NCBI GenBank assembly: GCA_021808525.1
Contig: JAKBBK010000007.1
Span: forward strand, 16,335-80,334
DNA: 64,000 bases
Direction of reading: 5' to 3'
Origin: Pseudomonadota bacterium
Lineage (GTDB): Bacteria > Pseudomonadota > Gammaproteobacteria > Burkholderiales > Burkholderiaceae_C
The notes under the pieces: model-generated
Database searches by the model: none
Told to the model about the DNA's origin: nothing
What the model saw: the letters and a program-made list of their open reading frames with translations, nothing else
Made by a program: the position numbers and the translations under genes
Shown here: positions 37,044 to 47,112 of the stretch, piece after piece
Numbering within the stretch: position 1 is the stretch's first letter
Layout: each line of letters begins with the position of its first letter

Positions 37044-37892
37044 ATGAAAAAATCCCAGGAAACTCGCACCGACGCCGCCTCGCGGGCGGCAGAGCCCGCC
37101 CTGCCCGGCCGCCGCAGCCTGCTGGGCGCGGCGGCCGTCGGCGCACTCGGACTGGTGGCCCTGCCGGCCTTCGCCGACCCCGCCGGGCTGTGGAAGCGCA
37201 TCCAGGCCCGCAAGGAACTGCTGGTCGGACTGGAAGGCACCTACCCGCCCTTCAACTACGTCGACAAGCACGGCGAGCTCACGGGCTTCGAGGTCGACTT
37301 CGCCAAGGCCCTGGCCGCCCACATGGGCCTGAGCGCGAAGTTCGTGCCCACGCCCTGGTCGGGCATGCTGGCCGGGCTGGACTCGGCCCGCTTCGACGTG
37401 GTGATCAACCAGGTCACGATCACTCCCGAGCGCCAGAAGAAATACCTGTTCAGCCAGCCCTACACCGTCTCGGGCGCGCAGATCCTGGTGCGCAAGGGCG
37501 ACCAGAACAAGTACGACACCATCGCCAGCCTGGACGGCCGCGTCGTGGGCGTGGGACTGGGCAGCAACTACGAGTCCTGGCTGAAGCAGAACGCGCCCAA
37601 GGTGCGCATCCAGACCTACTCGGGCATCAACACCGCCTTGCAGGACCTGGAGATCGGCCGCGTCGACGCCATCATCAACGACCGCCTGGAGTCCGCCTAC
37701 CTGCTCAAGCACACCGACGGGCGCGTGGTGGCCGCGGGCCAGCCCTTCTCCAAGCAGTACTCGGGCATCGCGATGCGTCAGGGGCACCCCCAGTTGCAGG
37801 CGCATGTCGACGCGGCCCTGGCGGCCCTGCGCAAGGACGGCCAGCTCGCTGCGATCTCGAACAAGTGGTTCGGCATGGACATCACCCGCTGA
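37044..37892 (+). CDS. amino-acid (cystine-type) ABC transporter substrate-binding protein
   Basis: LLVGLEGTYPPFNYVDKHGELTGFEVDFAKALAAHMG, signal with RRSLLGAAAVGALGLVALPAFA. Confidence 0.88.
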   Translation: MKKSQETRTDAASRAAEPALPGRRSLLGAAAVGALGLVALPAFADPAGLWKRIQARKELLVGLEGTYPPFNYVDKHGELTGFEVDFAKALAAHMGLSAKFVPTPWSGMLAGLDSARFDVVINQVTITPERQKKYLFSQPYTVSGAQILVRKGDQNKYDTIASLDGRVVGVGLGSNYESWLKQNAPKVRIQTYSGINTALQDLEIGRVDAIINDRLESAYLLKHTDGRVVAAGQPFSKQYSGIAMRQGHPQLQAHVDAALAALRKDGQLAAISNKWFGMDITR

Positions 37893-37895
37893 ACC

Positions 37896-38564
37896 ATGAG
37901 TTCCAGCCTGGAACTGGTCTGGGAATCCCTCCCCATGCTGGCCCAGGGGGCCGGCTACACCATCGTGCTCAGCGTGGGGAGCATGGCCATCGGCCTGGTC
38001 ATCGGGCTGGCCGTGGCCCTGGCGCGGCTGTACCCGGTGCCGGTGCTGAGCCGGCTGGCCTCCTTTTTCGTGTCCTTCATCCGGGGCACGCCGCTGCTGG
38101 TGCAGTTGTTCCTCATCTACTACGGGCTGGGGCAACTGGGCCTGCGGCTCGACCCCATCTCCTCGGCCTTCCTGGGCTTCAGCCTGAACATCGGCGGCTA
38201 CACCTCGGAGATCCTCCGCTCGGCCATTCTCTCCGTGGACCACGGCCAGTGGGAGGCCGCCCAGTCCATCGGCATGTCCCAGCCGCTGACCCTTCGGCGG
38301 GTCATCCTGCCCCAGGCCGCGCGGGTGGCCATGGCGCCGCTGGGCAACAGTTTCATCAGCCTGGTCAAGGACACCTCGCTGGCCGCGACCATCCAGGTTC
38401 CCGAGCTGTTCCGGCAGGCGCAGTTGATCACGGCGCGCACCTTCCAGGTGTTCACCATGTACGTGTCCGCCGCCGCGATCTACTGGCTGCTGTCCAGCAT
38501 GCTGGCCCGGGGCCAGACCCGGCTCGAGGCGAGATTCTCCGCCCACGTGCGGCGCAGCAGGTAG
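37896..38564 (+). CDS. amino-acid ABC transporter permease
   Basis: SFIRGTPLLVQLFLIYYGLGQLGL, EAAQSIGMSQPLTLRRVILPQA EAA loop. Confidence 0.93.
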   Translation: MSSSLELVWESLPMLAQGAGYTIVLSVGSMAIGLVIGLAVALARLYPVPVLSRLASFFVSFIRGTPLLVQLFLIYYGLGQLGLRLDPISSAFLGFSLNIGGYTSEILRSAILSVDHGQWEAAQSIGMSQPLTLRRVILPQAARVAMAPLGNSFISLVKDTSLAATIQVPELFRQAQLITARTFQVFTMYVSAAAIYWLLSSMLARGQTRLEARFSAHVRRSR

Positions 38565-38570
38565 CTCCCC

Positions 38571-39368
38571 ATGCAAGAGACCACGCACGCGACCACGCAA
38601 GCGACCACGCCGGCGACCATGATCGAGGTCCGGGGACTGCGCAAGACCTTCGGGCAAAGCGAGATCCTGCACGGCATCGATCTCGGCGTGCGCAAGGGCG
38701 AAGTGGTGGCCATCATCGGCCCCAGCGGATCCGGCAAGACCTCCCTGCTGCGCTGCCTGAGCTGCCTGGATGAGCCCAGCGGCGGCTCCATCCGGGTCCA
38801 TCAGGTGGTGATCGACGGTGCGATTCCCCTCAAGCGCCAGAAGGCCGCGGTGCGGGAACTGCGTCGGCACGTGGGATTCGTGTTCCAGAACTTCAACCTG
38901 TTTCCCCACCGCACGGCCCTGGAGAACGTCGCCGAGGGCCTGATCTTCGTCAAGCGACAGGCACCCGAGCTCGCGCGGGACAACGCGCGGGCCATGCTCG
39001 CCAAGGTGGGGCTGGAGAACAAGCGCGACATGTACCCTTCCGCGCTCAGCGGAGGCCAGCAGCAGCGCGTGGCCATCGCGCGCGCGTTGGCGATGAACCC
39101 CGACGTGATCCTGTTCGACGAACCCACCTCCGCGCTGGACCCCGAGCTGGTCGGCGAGGTGCTCACGGTGATGCGCGCGCTGGCCGAGGAGCACCGCACG
39201 ATGGTGGTGGTCACGCACGAGATGAACTTCGCCCGGGAGGCGGCCGACCGCACCGTGTTCATGGACGCCGGGTCCATCGTCGAGCAGGGCCCGTCGAGGG
39301 AACTGTTCCTCAACCCCCGGGAAGCGCGCACCCGCAAGTTCCTCGGGCGCCTGATGGAGGGCCGCTGA
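38571..39368 (+). CDS. amino-acid ABC transporter ATPase
   Basis: [37 protein letters not shown]. True start may be MIEVRGLRK (38619). Confidence 0.92.
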   Translation: MQETTHATTQATTPATMIEVRGLRKTFGQSEILHGIDLGVRKGEVVAIIGPSGSGKTSLLRCLSCLDEPSGGSIRVHQVVIDGAIPLKRQKAAVRELRRHVGFVFQNFNLFPHRTALENVAEGLIFVKRQAPELARDNARAMLAKVGLENKRDMYPSALSGGQQQRVAIARALAMNPDVILFDEPTSALDPELVGEVLTVMRALAEEHRTMVVVTHEMNFAREAADRTVFMDAGSIVEQGPSRELFLNPREARTRKFLGRLMEGR

Positions 39369-39381
39369 GGGCCGCGAGACC

Positions 39382-39849
39382 ATGGACAAGTTCGACCGCG
39401 AGATCCTGCGCCAGCTGCAGCGCGACGCCGACCTGCCCATGGCCAGGATCGCCGAGGCCATCGGCATCTCGCCGGCCGCCTGCTGGAGGCGCCTGCAGCG
39501 CCTGCAGGAGGCCGGCGTGGTGCGCGGCAAGGTGGCCCTGCTCGACGACGCCAAGCTCAACGCCGGGGTCACGGTATTCGTGTCCATCCGCACCAGCGAT
39601 CACTCCGCCGCCTGGGTGAAGGCCTTTTCCACCGCGCTGGACGACATCGAGGAAATCGTCGAGATCTACCGCATGAGCGGGGAGGTGGACTACCTGCTGA
39701 AGATCAAGGTGCCGGACATCAAGGCCTACGACGCCATCTACCGCAAGATCATCGAGCGCATGCATTTCCTCGACGTCAGCTCGAGCTTCGCGATGGAACA
39801 GATCAAGTCGACCACGGCGCTGCCCCTGTCCTACCTCGATCTGGAGTAG
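39382..39849 (+). CDS. Lrp/AsnC-family transcriptional regulator
   Basis: MDKFDREILRQLQRDADLPMARIAEAIGISPAACWRRLQRLQEAGVV plus RAM domain. Confidence 0.93.
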   Translation: MDKFDREILRQLQRDADLPMARIAEAIGISPAACWRRLQRLQEAGVVRGKVALLDDAKLNAGVTVFVSIRTSDHSAAWVKAFSTALDDIEEIVEIYRMSGEVDYLLKIKVPDIKAYDAIYRKIIERMHFLDVSSSFAMEQIKSTTALPLSYLDLE

Positions 39850-39907
39850 GCGCCGCGCGCGGACCGCCTCCTCGCCCCTCGCCCCCTCGCCCCCTCGCCT
39901 CATCCCC

Positions 39908-40537
39908 ATGTCCCACGCCTGGTTCGTGCTGGCCGACCTGCTCGGCACCTTCGCCTTCGCGCTCAGCGGCGCCACCGCCTCGATCGAGCGCAGGCTGGAT
40001 CTGTTCGGGGTCGCGGTGGTGGCCTTTCTCACGGCCTGCGGAGGCGGCATCGTGCGCGACCTGTGCCTGGGCTCCACGCCGCCCGTGGCCCTGGTCGAGT
40101 GGCGCTACCTGGCGGTGGCCCTGCTGGCCTGCGCCATGTCCCTGTGGTCGCAGCGCCTGATTCGGCGCCTGCGGCACCCGGTGCTGGTGTTCGACGCCGT
40201 CGGGCTGGGCTTTTTCGCGGTGGCCGGAGCCCACAAGGCCCTGCTGATCACCCGCAACCCCGAGGCGGCCGTCGCGCTGGGGGTCGCCACCGCGGTGGGC
40301 GGAGGCGTGCTGCGCGACGTGCTGCTCAACCGCGTGCCCGTGATCCTGCAGCGCGAGATCTATGCGCTGGCCGCGCTGCTCGGCGCGGGCGTGCAGGTGG
40401 CCGGACAGCGCGCGGGCTGGGCGCCGGACTGGACGCCCTGGGTGGGCGCCTTCAGCTGCGCCCTGCTGCGCTTCCTGGCGATGCGCCGCGGCTGGCGCCT
40501 TCCCCTGTCGCGCGGCGCCGATCGCGCCACATCCTGA
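39908..40537 (+). CDS. TRIC cation channel family (UPF0126) membrane protein
   Basis: LGTFAFALSGATASIERRLDLFG, ACGGGIVRDLCLG, VGGGVLRDVLLNRVPVIL repeated glycine-rich motif. Confidence 0.9.
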   Translation: MSHAWFVLADLLGTFAFALSGATASIERRLDLFGVAVVAFLTACGGGIVRDLCLGSTPPVALVEWRYLAVALLACAMSLWSQRLIRRLRHPVLVFDAVGLGFFAVAGAHKALLITRNPEAAVALGVATAVGGGVLRDVLLNRVPVILQREIYALAALLGAGVQVAGQRAGWAPDWTPWVGAFSCALLRFLAMRRGWRLPLSRGADRATS

Positions 40538-40621
40538 CACAGCGCAGGGAGCGGCCGCATCCTAGGATGGCGGTCGCCGCGGCCGCAGGGGCTCGGCGGC
40601 ATGTTTTCCGCAGGAGCCGCA

Positions 40622-41392
40622 ATGACCCAGCACAACCCGCAAGCCACCGCCGCGCATGGGCGCATGGCGCTGTTCGCCGCGCTCGCGCTCGTGGCCGTGG
40701 CGCTCGCCGGCTCGGTGGGCTGGCTGCTCGGACGCCAGGGCCCGGCGCCGCGCGAGGGCCTTCCCGTGCTGTTCAAGGCGCCGGAATTCCGCGGATTGAT
40801 CAACCAGAACGGGATCCAGTTGTCCTCGGCCCATTTCCGCGGCAAGGCGCTGGTGGTGACCTTCCTGTTTCCCTATTGCAATACCTTCTGCCCGGTGGTG
40901 GCGGCGCACCTGGTGGGTTTCGAGAACCTGCTGGCTTCCACGCCGCTGGCCGGACGGGTCGACGTGGTGGCCTTCGACGTCGACCCCGGCGACACCGGCC
41001 CGCGGCAGATGCGCGACTTCCTGCGCGAATACGGCTGGAATCCGGCGAATCCCCGCTGGCAGTTCCTGACCGGCAGGCCGACCCAGATCCGACGCGTGGT
41101 CTCCGGGGGCTACCACGTGGACTACCAGAAGGTGCCGGATTCGCCCCCCGCCGCTTCGGGCCCCGCCCCCACGCAAGCCTCGCCGGCACTGGCCGTGGCC
41201 GGAAGCGACCCGCAGCCCATCGTGGCCAATCCCCTGGCGACGCGGGCCGACGTCGACTACGACATCACCCATGAGGACGTGATGATGATCGTCGATCCCC
41301 AAGGCCGGGTGCGCAAGATCTACGACCAGGCCGATGCGGTGGGCAAGATGCGCCTGCTGCGCGATGTGCGCGCGGCGCTGGGCGCGCCCTGA
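40622..41392 (+). CDS. SCO1/SenC-family copper/cytochrome oxidase assembly protein
   Basis: N-terminal TM; FPYCNTFCPVV CxxxC motif; DITHEDVMMIVDPQGRV distal His. Confidence 0.85.
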   Translation: MTQHNPQATAAHGRMALFAALALVAVALAGSVGWLLGRQGPAPREGLPVLFKAPEFRGLINQNGIQLSSAHFRGKALVVTFLFPYCNTFCPVVAAHLVGFENLLASTPLAGRVDVVAFDVDPGDTGPRQMRDFLREYGWNPANPRWQFLTGRPTQIRRVVSGGYHVDYQKVPDSPPAASGPAPTQASPALAVAGSDPQPIVANPLATRADVDYDITHEDVMMIVDPQGRVRKIYDQADAVGKMRLLRDVRAALGAP

Positions 41393-41408
41393 GCCTGGCG
41401 GCCCGGCT

Positions 41409-42779
41409 TCACTGCAGCATGAAGGTCTGGTATTCGAGCCTGCGAAACAGACCCTGCAGCAGGAACAGGCCGAAGAACAGGGTGCACAGGATGGACACGG
41501 CGAAACCGTAGCCGTAGTAGTCCGATCCCAGGTGAATCGACAGCAGGCTCAGGCTGAAGTTCAGCAACGCCAGTGCAGCGGTGATCATGACCACCTCCCT
41601 GCGCCGGTCGAGGTAATAGAACACGTTGAGCACGGCCAGCAGCATGACCTGGAAGCTCGCGGCCACCGCCTGCACCATGTAGAGCGGGGTGTACAGCTCG
41701 CTGATGCCGATGAGCCGGAAGATCGAGGGCACGAAGGTGTAGAGCGACAGCAGGGTCAGCGCCTGCACCTTCAGGATCTGGTAGAGCCCGTCCCGCACCA
41801 CGTCCTGCATGCGCTCCCGAAATCCCACGATGGCGCCCAGGGTGCCGCCGCTGCGCACGGTCTTGTAGAACTCGTCGTACCACTCGACGAAGTCGGTCTC
41901 GAACTTGACCAGGAACACGGCCATGCCGGGAATCACCGACAGATAGGCCAGGAAGACCGGCAGGTCGTAGATGGTCGACGCGCGCAGCGCGCCGATGATC
42001 GGGCGGGAGGTCCCGGGATCGAACCAGAACACCAGCTTGTCGATCCAGATTCCCAGGTTGTAGAGGGTTCCCCCGAGCAGCAGCGCGGTGTACATGCGCC
42101 CGGGCCGGAAACACTCGAGGCTCAAGGGGGACTGCACCGGGAAATTGCGCAGCACCAGCCAGAGCATCACCCCCCACATGAGGAACTGCCCGCCCAGGAA
42201 TCCCGCCAGCAGTCCATCGATGCCCCAGGGCCGCCCGATGGACGCGAAGGCCACCGAGGCCCCGTAGCCCAGCGCATACAGGAGCACGATGATGCGGTAG
42301 TTCTTGAGCCCGGACAGGAAGGCCGTGGTGATCCACAGATTGCACAGCAAGGTGAATCCCAGGACGATCCAGACCCGGTAGAACGCATCCACGCCCTGGA
42401 AGGCCAGCAGCGAAACGGCCAGCCCGAAGGCTCCCGCCACCGCGGTGGTGACCAGCATGACGCCCAGGTAGGCCCCCCCGATCAGATCCTTGCGATTCTC
42501 GAACAGGCGATCGGCCACCCAGCGGGTGAAACCCAGCTGCAGCCCGCCGCTGAGCACCAGCGAGCCCATGATCAGATAGGTGACGGTGACCTGGAACTGC
42601 GTGATCATGCGCCCCGGGGTGACCACGCCCAGGGAGATGATGCCGGTGGCCATCAGCCCCAGGATGGAGAACACCCAGGGCCCGGAGCTGATGATGGAGG
42701 CGTACAGGTAGGCCCGCAGCAGCCCGAGGTAGGACTGGGAGCGCAGGAGCTTGCGGAGTTCGAATCCGATTCCGGCCAT
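41409..42779 (-). CDS. pelG: Pel polysaccharide membrane protein PelG
   Basis: MAGIGFELRKLL start; multiple TM segments; last gene of pel operon order. Confidence 0.93.
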   Translation of the reverse strand: MAGIGFELRKLLRSQSYLGLLRAYLYASIISSGPWVFSILGLMATGIISLGVVTPGRMITQFQVTVTYLIMGSLVLSGGLQLGFTRWVADRLFENRKDLIGGAYLGVMLVTTAVAGAFGLAVSLLAFQGVDAFYRVWIVLGFTLLCNLWITTAFLSGLKNYRIIVLLYALGYGASVAFASIGRPWGIDGLLAGFLGGQFLMWGVMLWLVLRNFPVQSPLSLECFRPGRMYTALLLGGTLYNLGIWIDKLVFWFDPGTSRPIIGALRASTIYDLPVFLAYLSVIPGMAVFLVKFETDFVEWYDEFYKTVRSGGTLGAIVGFRERMQDVVRDGLYQILKVQALTLLSLYTFVPSIFRLIGISELYTPLYMVQAVAASFQVMLLAVLNVFYYLDRRREVVMITAALALLNFSLSLLSIHLGSDYYGYGFAVSILCTLFFGLFLLQGLFRRLEYQTFMLQ

Positions 42780-42792
42780 CGTGTCTCCCGGC

Positions 42793-44499
42793 TCAGCCGG
42801 CCTCGGGCCATGCGGTGTCGGGCGCGCCGATGTCGAGGTCCAGGGCCTCGAAGGTGTCGGATGCCTCGGCCTCGTCGGCTTCGTCCGGCATCGGCTCGCC
42901 GCGCAGCACCGTGGCCAGCGCCCCCACCTGGTCGCGCTGTCCGGAGGCCCGCGCCACGCTTCGCTCGAGGGCATCCTGGTAGACCGAGCGGTACAGATCG
43001 AACATCAGATCCTGCGTGTAGTAGCGCTCCACGCGCGCCACGGCGGCGGCGCTGGCCGCGCGCCAGCGCTGGGCATCGCCCAGCAGCGCCGCGCATTCCA
43101 CGCCCAGCGACTGCGCGTCGGCGATGCCCACGAGCTGCCCGGCGGCTCCCAGCGCCTCGTCCTCCGGCCCGAGGCCCAGCAGCAGCTGGCGGCACGAACC
43201 CACGTCCGTGGTCACCGCGGGCACCCCGGCCGCGAATCCCTCCAGCAGCACCAGGGGCAAGCCCTCGCTGATGGACGAGAGCACGACCAGCCCCACCTTC
43301 GGCAGCAGCTCCGCGGTGCGCTGGAAGCCGAGAAAGCGCAGGTGCTCGCCGAGTTGCAGGCTCTCCGCCAGCTCCCGGCACTCGCGCACGTAGTCCGGAT
43401 CCTCGTCCTGCGGGCCGGCGATCCAGCCCTCGATGGTCGGCAGCCGGTTGCGCGCCACGCGCACGGCGCGAATGAAGGTCTTCACATCCTTGATGGGCAC
43501 GACCCGCCCGATCAGGCACATGACCTGGGGCACCTGCTCCGGGCGCGCGGCCCGCGCGCCCGCGTAGGCCTTCAGGTCGATGCCGTTGGGAATGGAGCAG
43601 GTGGTCGCCGGATCCGCGCCGTCGGCGATCTGCCGGATGCGATTGGCCTCGTACAAGGACACCACCGGATCGGCGCTGTCGTAGCACATGCGGCCCAGGG
43701 ACTCGAACAGGCGAATCCACAGTTGGCGCAAATATCCGGCGTCGCCTGCGTTGCGCTCCAGCATGGGGGTGTTGTCGCTGATCCAGGTCGAGGAGAACAG
43801 CTCGATGCGTCGTTCCTTGGTGTAGATCCCATGCTCCGACAGGATCAGGGGCTTGTCGTGCATGCGCGAGAGGATGGCGCCCAGATAGCCCGCATAGCCC
43901 GTGGACACGCTGTGGTAGACGGTGGCCGCGGGCAGCGTGCGCGCCAGTTCGGCCAGGGTCCAGATCGGCGTGTGCATGGTCCGCACGGTCCAGAAATAGT
44001 CCACGAAGGAAGGGTCCGTGCAGCGCGACTCGTACTCGCTGGCGATGTAGGACCAGGAGTCGCCCGAGTGCAGGAAATAGGCCAGGTCCAGCTTGTCGCC
44101 CATGGCCTCCAGGCTGCGGCGAAGCAGCTCCGAGCGGCTGTCGCGATCCTGGCCTTCGCGCAGCAGGACATGCAGGCTGTCCACCAGGTCCGCGGTGCCT
44201 GGATCACCCCGCCGCTGGACCGGCGGCGGCAGCAGGGTCTGGCTGAACAGGTAATGGTGGGTGATCGCCACCACGTTGTCCGGAACCTCGTAGCGTGGCT
44301 TGCCGTAGTCCTGTTCGCGCGCGCCGATGAACACGATGTGGAAGCGCAGGTGCGCGAAGCCGCGAACCATCTGGTGCACCCAGCTCGACACCCCGCCGGC
44401 CACGTAGGGGTAGGTGCCCTCCAGCAGCAGCATGACATCGACCAGGCTGGGCGCCTCGTAGCCCTGCGGCTGGGTATCGACGAAATCCACCCGACTCAT
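42793..44499 (-). CDS. pelF: Pel polysaccharide glycosyltransferase PelF (GT4)
   Basis: VMLLLEGTYPYVAGGVSSWVHQMVRGF, ILSEHGIYTKERRIEL, IGRVVPIKDVKTFI, SSISEGLPLVLLEGFAAGVP. Confidence 0.96.
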   Translation of the reverse strand: MSRVDFVDTQPQGYEAPSLVDVMLLLEGTYPYVAGGVSSWVHQMVRGFAHLRFHIVFIGAREQDYGKPRYEVPDNVVAITHHYLFSQTLLPPPVQRRGDPGTADLVDSLHVLLREGQDRDSRSELLRRSLEAMGDKLDLAYFLHSGDSWSYIASEYESRCTDPSFVDYFWTVRTMHTPIWTLAELARTLPAATVYHSVSTGYAGYLGAILSRMHDKPLILSEHGIYTKERRIELFSSTWISDNTPMLERNAGDAGYLRQLWIRLFESLGRMCYDSADPVVSLYEANRIRQIADGADPATTCSIPNGIDLKAYAGARAARPEQVPQVMCLIGRVVPIKDVKTFIRAVRVARNRLPTIEGWIAGPQDEDPDYVRECRELAESLQLGEHLRFLGFQRTAELLPKVGLVVLSSISEGLPLVLLEGFAAGVPAVTTDVGSCRQLLLGLGPEDEALGAAGQLVGIADAQSLGVECAALLGDAQRWRAASAAAVARVERYYTQDLMFDLYRSVYQDALERSVARASGQRDQVGALATVLRGEPMPDEADEAEASDTFEALDLDIGAPDTAWPEAG

Positions 44500-45596
44500 G
44501 TTCTCGCGCCTTCGTTCCAGGAAGCATCCCGATCGCCCGCGGGCACCGTCGGCGCCGGGACGCCGCCCGCGCGGCCTTTCCAGAGCCTGACCACCGGTCG
44601 CAGGCGCGGCGCGACCTGGGAAACGTCCAGGGGCCGCAGACTGTTTGCGACTTGATCGTAGCGCCTGGCCATCCACTCGATTTCCGCCGCGTAGGGTCGC
44701 CACAGCGTGGGAGCCGCGCCCTGCGCGGCGAGCTCATCCAGGGCGGCCCTGGCCGCATCCATGCGCTGCGTGGCCAGCGAAAGCCGCAGCACCATCAGGC
44801 GCAGCCCGGTGTCGCGTGGCATCGCCCGCAGCGCCAGCTCGCAGTGCTCGAGGGCCTGCTCCAGCGCGAACACCCGCAGGTCTCCCTGGGCGAGCCCCTG
44901 GTAGATGAACTCCATGTGCATCTCCGCGACCCGCCGGGCGGTGCGCCCGAGCTGATCCGGGGGGGCGCCCACGGCCTGGGCCTGTCGCAGCTCGCGCGTG
45001 GCCGCCTGCAAGGCATCGGTGAGCCGATGCTCCCATTCGCTGCCGATGCCATAGGCCAGCAGGCGGATCTCCTCGTTGGGGTCGCTGAGCAGATGGCGCA
45101 TCACCGGCAGCGCCAGCCGAGGCGGCATCTCGCGCAGGGCCAGCACCGCGCGAATGCGTCGCTGCGCGGGCTGGCTCTGGTCGCGAGCGATGCTGGCCAT
45201 CTGGCCCGCCGGCATCTCCTGGCGCATCGCCTCGTCCGGCTGCGCGATGGAAAACACATCCAGACGCGGCGCCGAGCGCAAGGCCTCCGGCTGGAGCTCT
45301 CGCATGGGTCGCGCATGCGCGACCCGCATGGCGACGAGCAGCCCCGGAGCGCCGACCACGGGCATGAACAGGGCCGGCAGCCCGAGCAGGCCGAGCGCGA
45401 GGCCGCGCGGCTCGCGGCTCGAGGCGGGCAGCCAGGGGAACAGGGCCAGCGCCATGAGCAGCGCCGCCACGACATGCAGCACCCAGAACACCAGGATCGG
45501 CTCGGCGACAGTCCCATGGAGCAGGACCCCCAAGGCCCCGGCATCCAGTGCCAGGGACAGGGGCAGCAGCCAGGTCAGCCGCTTCGAGGCCGTCAA
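44496..45596 (-). CDS. pelE: Pel polysaccharide protein PelE
   Basis: Position between pelD and pelF; N-terminal TM pair then helical repeats; TTG start LTASKRL overlaps pelD stop. Confidence 0.85.
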   Translation of the reverse strand: MTASKRLTWLLPLSLALDAGALGVLLHGTVAEPILVFWVLHVVAALLMALALFPWLPASSREPRGLALGLLGLPALFMPVVGAPGLLVAMRVAHARPMRELQPEALRSAPRLDVFSIAQPDEAMRQEMPAGQMASIARDQSQPAQRRIRAVLALREMPPRLALPVMRHLLSDPNEEIRLLAYGIGSEWEHRLTDALQAATRELRQAQAVGAPPDQLGRTARRVAEMHMEFIYQGLAQGDLRVFALEQALEHCELALRAMPRDTGLRLMVLRLSLATQRMDAARAALDELAAQGAAPTLWRPYAAEIEWMARRYDQVANSLRPLDVSQVAPRLRPVVRLWKGRAGGVPAPTVPAGDRDASWNEGART

Positions 45597-47092
45597 CGCA
45601 CTTCCCCTGGCCGCGGGCGCGGCTCGGCCGGCGGGGCTTCGGTGACGGAGGACTCGAGCACCGATTCCACCATGCCCCGCAGCTGGCCCAGGCCCTCCAC
45701 GCCCTGCACCTGCATCACTTCCAGGCTCAGGGCGTCGAGTTGCGGCCAGTTGTCGCGCGTCGCGATCTGCCGCAGCAGCTCGAGCATGTCGCGCCGGTAC
45801 TGGGCGAGCGCGGCGGCGCTGTACAGGGGAAGCAGCACGACCAGCACCACACTCGTCGTCTCGCCCCCGAAGGTCCAGGTGGAACTGTTCAGCGGCTGGT
45901 TGGCGGAGAACTCCGAAAGCTCCTCGGGGCCCAGCCAGTCGGCCCCCTTCCAGACCGCGCAATAGCTGCGCAGGCGAGACTGCAGGTGCAGGCGACTGAG
46001 TTGCGCCCATTCCTGCTGCAGACCGATCGGCGCCTGCTCCCAGGCGGCACGGAATTCGGCCACGCCCGACTCGAGCAGCGAGAAATCGAGGTAGGAGGCG
46101 CACAGCACCTGCAACCTCTGCAGGTTCTGCTCCTCGAAGGACATGAAGGGCATCGAATGCACCGCCAACAGCGCATCGGCCTCGCCCTTCTCGCCCAGGC
46201 GAAGGGGTGCCGCGAAAACCCACACGCTCTGCCCCGCGTCGCTGGCTCGTTCCTGCGCGACGTGCACGGCTTCACGGGTCTGCAGCGCGCGCTGGATCAG
46301 CGGATGGCCCGCGTCGAAGGCGGGCAGATCCTGGCCCAGCGCGTGCCCCAGGCGCCAGTGCGCGGCCACCGCGGCGCGACCGCGTCCGCGCCGCGGCTCC
46401 AGCACGTACACGCCGGCCTCGAGCAATCTGCACGACTGGCTGAGCAGCAGCAGGAAGGCGTCGGGATCCGGCAGCGGGCGCTGCGCATGAGCGCCCGGGC
46501 GCGGCGGCTTGCCGATGGAAAACGCGAAAATCCTGCGCAAGTCCAGCAGCGCGTCGCGCAAGGTGACCGGGCGGTCGATCAGTTCCTGTTCCAGCGCGGC
46601 CAGGGACTCCTTGACGATGAACAGACGTCGCTTCGTGCGCTCCAGTCTCGCCCCGAGGTCGACGGCCAGGGCCCGCTGCAGGGATTCCCGCCGAAGCATC
46701 ACGCTGCCGAACTCGCCGAGCACCAGGGTCACCAGCACGCCCCCGAGAAAGAACTCGGACGGGAAGGCGGCCACCATGGGCACGCCGAACAGGCGCGGCC
46801 CCAGGCGCCAGAAGGCCGCGTACAGCCCCGCCCCCACCACTCCCGCTGCGGCTCCGTAGCGAACCGCGACCAGCCAGGGACCCAGCCAGATCCAGGGGAA
46901 GGCCGCGTGCAGGCCCAGCGGGTCGCCGGGCCTGAACCTCCAACTCAGCGCGAGGATGACCGTCGGCAGCAGCACCCGCTCGATGGTGGCGAGCCACGAC
47001 CACGAACCGGCACCGCGCCCCGCCGCCAGCCAGGCATCCCTGCGGCGCAAGGTCCGCAACGTGAACGCGCGCAGCATCGCGCCGATCCCCAT
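45593..47092 (-). CDS. pelD: Pel polysaccharide c-di-GMP receptor-type protein PelD
   Basis: 4 TM, GAF-like region (VWVFAAPLRLGEKGEADALLAVHSMPFMSFEEQNLQRLQ), degenerate C-terminal domain; operon position. Confidence 0.9.
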   Translation of the reverse strand: MGIGAMLRAFTLRTLRRRDAWLAAGRGAGSWSWLATIERVLLPTVILALSWRFRPGDPLGLHAAFPWIWLGPWLVAVRYGAAAGVVGAGLYAAFWRLGPRLFGVPMVAAFPSEFFLGGVLVTLVLGEFGSVMLRRESLQRALAVDLGARLERTKRRLFIVKESLAALEQELIDRPVTLRDALLDLRRIFAFSIGKPPRPGAHAQRPLPDPDAFLLLLSQSCRLLEAGVYVLEPRRGRGRAAVAAHWRLGHALGQDLPAFDAGHPLIQRALQTREAVHVAQERASDAGQSVWVFAAPLRLGEKGEADALLAVHSMPFMSFEEQNLQRLQVLCASYLDFSLLESGVAEFRAAWEQAPIGLQQEWAQLSRLHLQSRLRSYCAVWKGADWLGPEELSEFSANQPLNSSTWTFGGETTSVVLVVLLPLYSAAALAQYRRDMLELLRQIATRDNWPQLDALSLEVMQVQGVEGLGQLRGMVESVLESSVTEAPPAEPRPRPGEVR

Positions 47093-47112
47093 GGGGCCGC
47101 TGCGGCGCAGGC

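Noticed and set aside
36375-39593. 1072-aa minus-strand ORF opposite metC and the ABC transporter
   Set aside because: Antisense artefact; plus-strand genes are well supported.
39869-39901. tcgccccc-type short tandem repeat before the TRIC gene
   Set aside because: Short, imperfect pyrimidine-rich tract in an intergenic region; not distinctive enough for a functional claim.
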